DNA from: Paenibacillus sp.
GTDB taxonomy: Bacteria; Bacillota; Bacilli; Paenibacillales; NBRC-103111
Assembly (NCBI GenBank): GCA_029239545.1
Contig: JARBUQ010000128.1
Span: forward strand, 1 to 9,487
Direction: 5' to 3'
Length of the DNA: 9,487 nucleotides
Below, in pieces: positions 6,884 to 9,487 of the stretch; within the stretch, counting starts at the first letter, position 1; each line of letters opens with the position of its first letter. The notes beneath the pieces are model-generated. The model searched no databases. It was not told the origin of the DNA and saw only the letters and a program-made list of their open reading frames with translations. The position numbers were made by a program, and so were the translations under genes.

Positions 6884-7966
6884 TTACTTGGATGTTGTCT
6901 TCGCACGAACCCGCAAAAACAAATTGATGATCGGTCTTTTACCCTTGGCTACAATCCCTATGACTTCCGCGCCTAACTGCATGACCAGCAAGATCATAAC
7001 TACTAGGATAATGGTGACCCACAGCGAGGATTGCGACAGCAGAATAGCGCACACTCCAAAAAACAAAGAGATGGCATATATAATAAGGACGGTTTTGCGA
7101 TGACTGAAGCCAAATTGCAATAAACAATGGTGAAGATGATTCTTATCCGCCACCGAGATGGGAAGCTTGTTCACTTTGCGACGCACAATGGCGAAGAATG
7201 TATCAGAGAGCGGTACACCCAGGATCAACAAGGGAACGATGAACGAGACAACCGTCGCCTGTTTAAATCCTAATACGGACAATGTGGCTAAGCTAAATCC
7301 CAGAAACAATGCTCCCGAATCCCCCATAAAGATCTTAGCAGGATGGAAGTTATAAAATAAAAATCCGATAATACTTCCCAGCAGCAACAAGCTTAGTACG
7401 ATAACCGTAGGATTGCCCATAATAATAGCCATTACTAGTATGGTGCCTGTAGCTATTGCCGACACGCCTCCTGCCAATCCATCCAACCCGTCAATCAAAT
7501 TCACCGCATTGGTTACCCCAACGATCCATAAGATGGTTAGCGGAATGCTGAGCCACTTGGTCTCAAACGAATCTCCGAACGGCAGGTTCAATAATTCAAT
7601 CTGAATGTCCCCATAAAAAACGATAACGAAAGCTGCAATAATCTCCGCGGCCAACTTCATACGAGGGGATAAATCGAATCTATCGTCTAAAGCCCCGACC
7701 AGCACAATAATGGCACCGCCGATCAATAAGGCAGAAGCTACTTTTACATTATAATCGTCAATTGCCGGTGCAATCACTAAGAATGCTCCAACAAATGCAA
7801 GGAATATGGCTAATCCACCCAAACGCGGCATTATACGCGTATGTACTTTCCGTTGATTAGGTTTATCCACAGCACCGACGAAGAAGGCAAACCGTTTCAC
7901 AAGAGGGGTCATGCAAACAGCAAGGATGCAGGCTGTCAAAAACCCAATACCGTAGAGAAACTCCAT
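6884..7966 (-). CDS. tagO: Undecaprenyl-phosphate GlcNAc-1-phosphate transferase (MraY/WecA/TagO family)
   Basis: Polytopic membrane enzyme that transfers GlcNAc-1-phosphate from UDP-GlcNAc to undecaprenyl phosphate, the first lipid-linked step of wall-polymer synthesis. The 360-residue product has the family length and many hydrophobic segments. It shows the family motifs in order: DKPNQRKVH (34-42), GALDDRFD (91-98), NAVNLIDGLDGLAGG (153-167), the MGDSGALFLG loop (214-223) and the HLHH histidine motif (277-280). I place the start at ATG 7966 because AGGGGG stands about 13 nt upstream and the product then begins directly with the first membrane segment. An in-frame ATG at 8023 would add 19 polar residues and has no Shine-Dalgarno. 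It follows tagA with a gap of about 160 bp lacking a visible terminator and ends in a strong terminator. With csaB and tagA upstream, its product most likely feeds the SLH-binding secondary polymer, though it may also serve teichoic acid synthesis. Confidence 0.95.
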   Translation of the reverse strand: MEFLYGIGFLTACILAVCMTPLVKRFAFFVGAVDKPNQRKVHTRIMPRLGGLAIFLAFVGAFLVIAPAIDDYNVKVASALLIGGAIIVLVGALDDRFDLSPRMKLAAEIIAAFVIVFYGDIQIELLNLPFGDSFETKWLSIPLTILWIVGVTNAVNLIDGLDGLAGGVSAIATGTILVMAIIMGNPTVIVLSLLLLGSIIGFLFYNFHPAKIFMGDSGALFLGFSLATLSVLGFKQATVVSFIVPLLILGVPLSDTFFAIVRRKVNKLPISVADKNHLHHCLLQFGFSHRKTVLIIYAISLFFGVCAILLSQSSLWVTIILVVMILLVMQLGAEVIGIVAKGKRPIINLFLRVRAKTTSK

Positions 7967-8052
7967 TTGTCTTCTTACACCCCCTGTATCTTTTCTGTTA
8001 GTAATAAAGGCGAGAATCAACATCCCGCATGGGCTATAAGGCCAACGGACAC

Positions 8053-8058
8053 ATTATA
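8053..8058 (-). promoter_or_regulatory. tagO: Possible -10 box ahead of tagO
   Basis: A perfect TATAAT lies in the gap between tagA and tagO, about 90 nt before the preferred tagO start. No convincing -35 hexamer is seen at 16-18 nt (best is TGGTGT at 17 nt), so this is a weak or activator-dependent promoter at best. The rest of the gap shows neither a terminator nor another gene. Confidence 0.3.
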
Positions 8059-8129
8059 CTCCCTGCTGAACAGAAACACCACAGCTAAAAATGGGTAAAT
8101 AAGCGGTTGTAGGGCAAATTTCTCGCTGA

Positions 8130-8888
8130 TTATCTAGGTTTCTGCACATTCTCTTTTTCGCGAATCACTTTCACTGCGAATTTCGGCAACGCAAGCATTC
8201 TTTTATACCGTTTGGGCTCATTGATTAAGCGGAAAAGCCATTCTGCTTTTAATTTTTGAAATATCACGGGAGCCCGCTTAGTCCTTCCCGATATTACATC
8301 AAAGCTGCCGCCTACACCAATTACAACCGGTACCTGTAGCTCATGCTTGTATTTGTCAATCCAGGGCTCCTGGCCTTCTACGGAACGGCCTACAAGGAGA
8401 ATATCCGGGCCAGCTTGTTTAATATCAGCAACCACTGCTGCATCCTGATCGGGTCCGAAGTATCCGTCTCTCACTCCTACGATATGAAGCTTGGGATACT
8501 GGAGGGCCAAGCGTCTGGCTGCTTCTTGAATCACATCTGGAGCAGTGCCCAGTAAATAAACCTTCCAACCTTTATTCTCCCCAATGCCGAATAACTCGTG
8601 GATAAGCTCGATTCCTGTGACACGCTCAGCAACTGGATTGCCTACATAAGAGGCAGCCCATACAACACCGGAGCCGTCTGGTACGATTAACTCCGCACGT
8701 TTCATCATATTAAGATAGGCGGGATTCTCCACTGCAGACATGACCATTATTGGATTCGCCGTAATAATATGATGCGGGCTACCGCTGTCTACAGCATCTG
8801 TAAGAAATTGCACTGTATCCTTCATATTCAATTGGGAGAACGGAACTCCAAATATGTTAACGATAGGTACCTTCATGGGTTGACTCAT
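8130..8888 (-). CDS. tagA: WecG/TagA/CpsF family glycosyltransferase (lipid-linked ManNAc transfer)
   Basis: Membrane-associated GT26 enzyme that adds ManNAc from UDP-ManNAc to undecaprenyl-PP-GlcNAc, making the disaccharide precursor of the wall polymer. The 252 residues match the family length. Visible motifs are TANPIMV (43-49), PDGSG (70-74), RVTGIEL (89-95), YLLGTAP (111-117) and GVGGSFDV (191-198), with a basic C-terminal tail (EWLFRLINEPKRYKR, 216-230) that in TagA targets the membrane. By alignment from memory with the Thermoanaerobacter enzyme, T43, D71, Q173 and R220 correspond to key residues. The segment 167-177 (GRSVEGQEPWI) departs from the usual G-x-G-x-P/G-K/R-QE signature but keeps the QE. 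The ATG at 8888 overlaps the csaB stop (ATGA), implying translational coupling. ATG 8876, four codons in, has AAAGGA about 11 nt upstream and may be the true start. Confidence 0.93.
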   Translation of the reverse strand: MSQPMKVPIVNIFGVPFSQLNMKDTVQFLTDAVDSGSPHHIITANPIMVMSAVENPAYLNMMKRAELIVPDGSGVVWAASYVGNPVAERVTGIELIHELFGIGENKGWKVYLLGTAPDVIQEAARRLALQYPKLHIVGVRDGYFGPDQDAAVVADIKQAGPDILLVGRSVEGQEPWIDKYKHELQVPVVIGVGGSFDVISGRTKRAPVIFQKLKAEWLFRLINEPKRYKRMLALPKFAVKVIREKENVQKPR

Positions 8889-9487
8889 CCTTTATGACGT
8901 AATGCTGCTATAATTTGTTGCGCTGGGCGCTGGGCTTCTTGCTTCAATTGCTCAATCCGCTCATGCTTCTGAAGCTTCCATGAAGTTCGATTGTCCAACG
9001 AATCAAGCAATTGTTGTGCTACCTGTGAGGGGTTGAACTCAACCCCATCAAAGGAAGTCGTTGCTGAAGCATTTATGTTCAACCGATTCAGAAATTGATT
9101 AATCTTGGGATCATAAGAAATTCCAAGCAATGGAACACTCTGTGAGGCCGCGTATATCAAGGAATGCAATCTCATTCCAATTAGTAGATCACAGGAGCTT
9201 ACTTCAGCAAGCATGTCCTGAGGATGTGTTACTCCGCTGACCAACTGGACACGGTCTACAGGAATTTTGCGCACAGCATCCTTATCCTTTGTTGATAGCA
9301 GGTCGATTACGAATTTGGAAGCTTCTTCGTCTGATGGCAAATGGAAGGGCAGGAATCTTACTACTACATCCCGCTTGCCAAGAACAAGCCGAAGCGACTC
9401 GGCTAACGCTTTTAACTCCGCACGATCTTTGTTCCAATAACGTACTGAAATGCCGATAATCGGGAATTCCCCTGTAGGGTAATTCTG
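8885..9487 (-). CDS. csaB: Polysaccharide pyruvyl transferase, C-terminal part (enters from the right edge)
   Basis: Transfers a ketal-linked pyruvate from PEP to ManNAc of the lipid-linked wall-polymer precursor, creating the ligand recognised by SLH domains. The frame is open from the window edge (first codons encode QNYPTGEFP) to the TGA at 8887-8885, giving 200 residues of the C-terminal half. An internal TTG at 9340 is not the start because homologous-looking sequence continues upstream (PIIGISVRYWN). Family features seen are GMRLHSLIYAA and the following PLLGISYDPKI, typical of the CsaB/WcaK nucleotide-binding-like domain, then a charged helical C-terminus. The gene overlaps tagA by four bases, so the two are probably one operon. 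The upstream half and promoter lie outside the window. Assignment to CsaB rather than another pyruvyltransferase rests partly on the tagA-tagO-SLH neighbourhood. Confidence 0.9.
   Translation of the reverse strand, partial: QNYPTGEFPIIGISVRYWNKDRAELKALAESLRLVLGKRDVVVRFLPFHLPSDEEASKFVIDLLSTKDKDAVRKIPVDRVQLVSGVTHPQDMLAEVSSCDLLIGMRLHSLIYAASQSVPLLGISYDPKINQFLNRLNINASATTSFDGVEFNPSQVAQQLLDSLDNRTSWKLQKHERIEQLKQEAQRPAQQIIAALRHKG

Noticed and set aside
7967..8023. Longer TagO starting at ATG 8023
   Set aside because: No Shine-Dalgarno precedes it and the 19 extra residues are not typical of the family; ATG 7966 has AGGGGG and starts directly with the first membrane segment.
9338..9340. TTG as the start of the pyruvyl transferase
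   Set aside because: The frame stays open to the window edge with family-like sequence, so the gene is truncated by the window, not started here.

Overview
The window looks like chromosomal DNA of a low-to-moderate GC Gram-positive, S-layer-forming bacillus, most likely Paenibacillus or a close relative. This rests on the gene set: a csaB-type pyruvyltransferase, tagA and tagO next to two secreted proteins with S-layer homology (SLH) domains, plus strong AAGGAGG/AAGGGGGTGA ribosome binding sites. The genus is inferred from gene content and is not proven by any marker in the window. Every supported gene is on the minus strand, so transcription runs from the high-coordinate end to the low-coordinate end.

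Layout in transcription order: (1) the C-terminal 200 codons of csaB enter from the right edge (9487-8885). (2) tagA (8888-8130) overlaps the csaB stop by an ATGA junction. (3) tagO follows after a roughly 160-bp gap (start best placed at 7966, stop at 6884) and ends in a clear intrinsic terminator (6858-6831). (4) A 1823-codon secreted protein with three C-terminal SLH domains (6609-1138) starts at TTG. It is preceded by a good match to an ECF-sigma promoter and ends in a hairpin. (5) A roughly 525-bp gene-free stretch carries tandem sigma-A-like promoters and a long leader with two RNA hairpins. (6) The N-terminal 204 codons of an apparent major S-layer protein (612-1) run off the left edge, with an alternative in-frame start at 687.

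The genes make a coherent unit. From the known biochemistry of the families, TagO makes undecaprenyl-PP-GlcNAc and TagA adds ManNAc. CsaB pyruvylates ManNAc, giving the pyruvylated secondary cell wall polymer that SLH domains bind. The two SLH proteins encoded next door are therefore probable clients of the polymer made by the upstream genes.

The most interesting signals are regulatory. The S-layer gene has tandem promoters, a long structured leader and two in-frame starts, each with its own Shine-Dalgarno, which resembles the arrangement described for the Brevibacillus cell-wall-protein operon. The giant SLH gene has a candidate envelope-stress promoter and a Shine-Dalgarno followed by an AUG-UAG start-stop in its leader. 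TagA has an unusual substitution in its otherwise well-conserved C-terminal signature. I see no CRISPR array, tRNA, rRNA or insertion sequence, and no evidence for a wholly new system.
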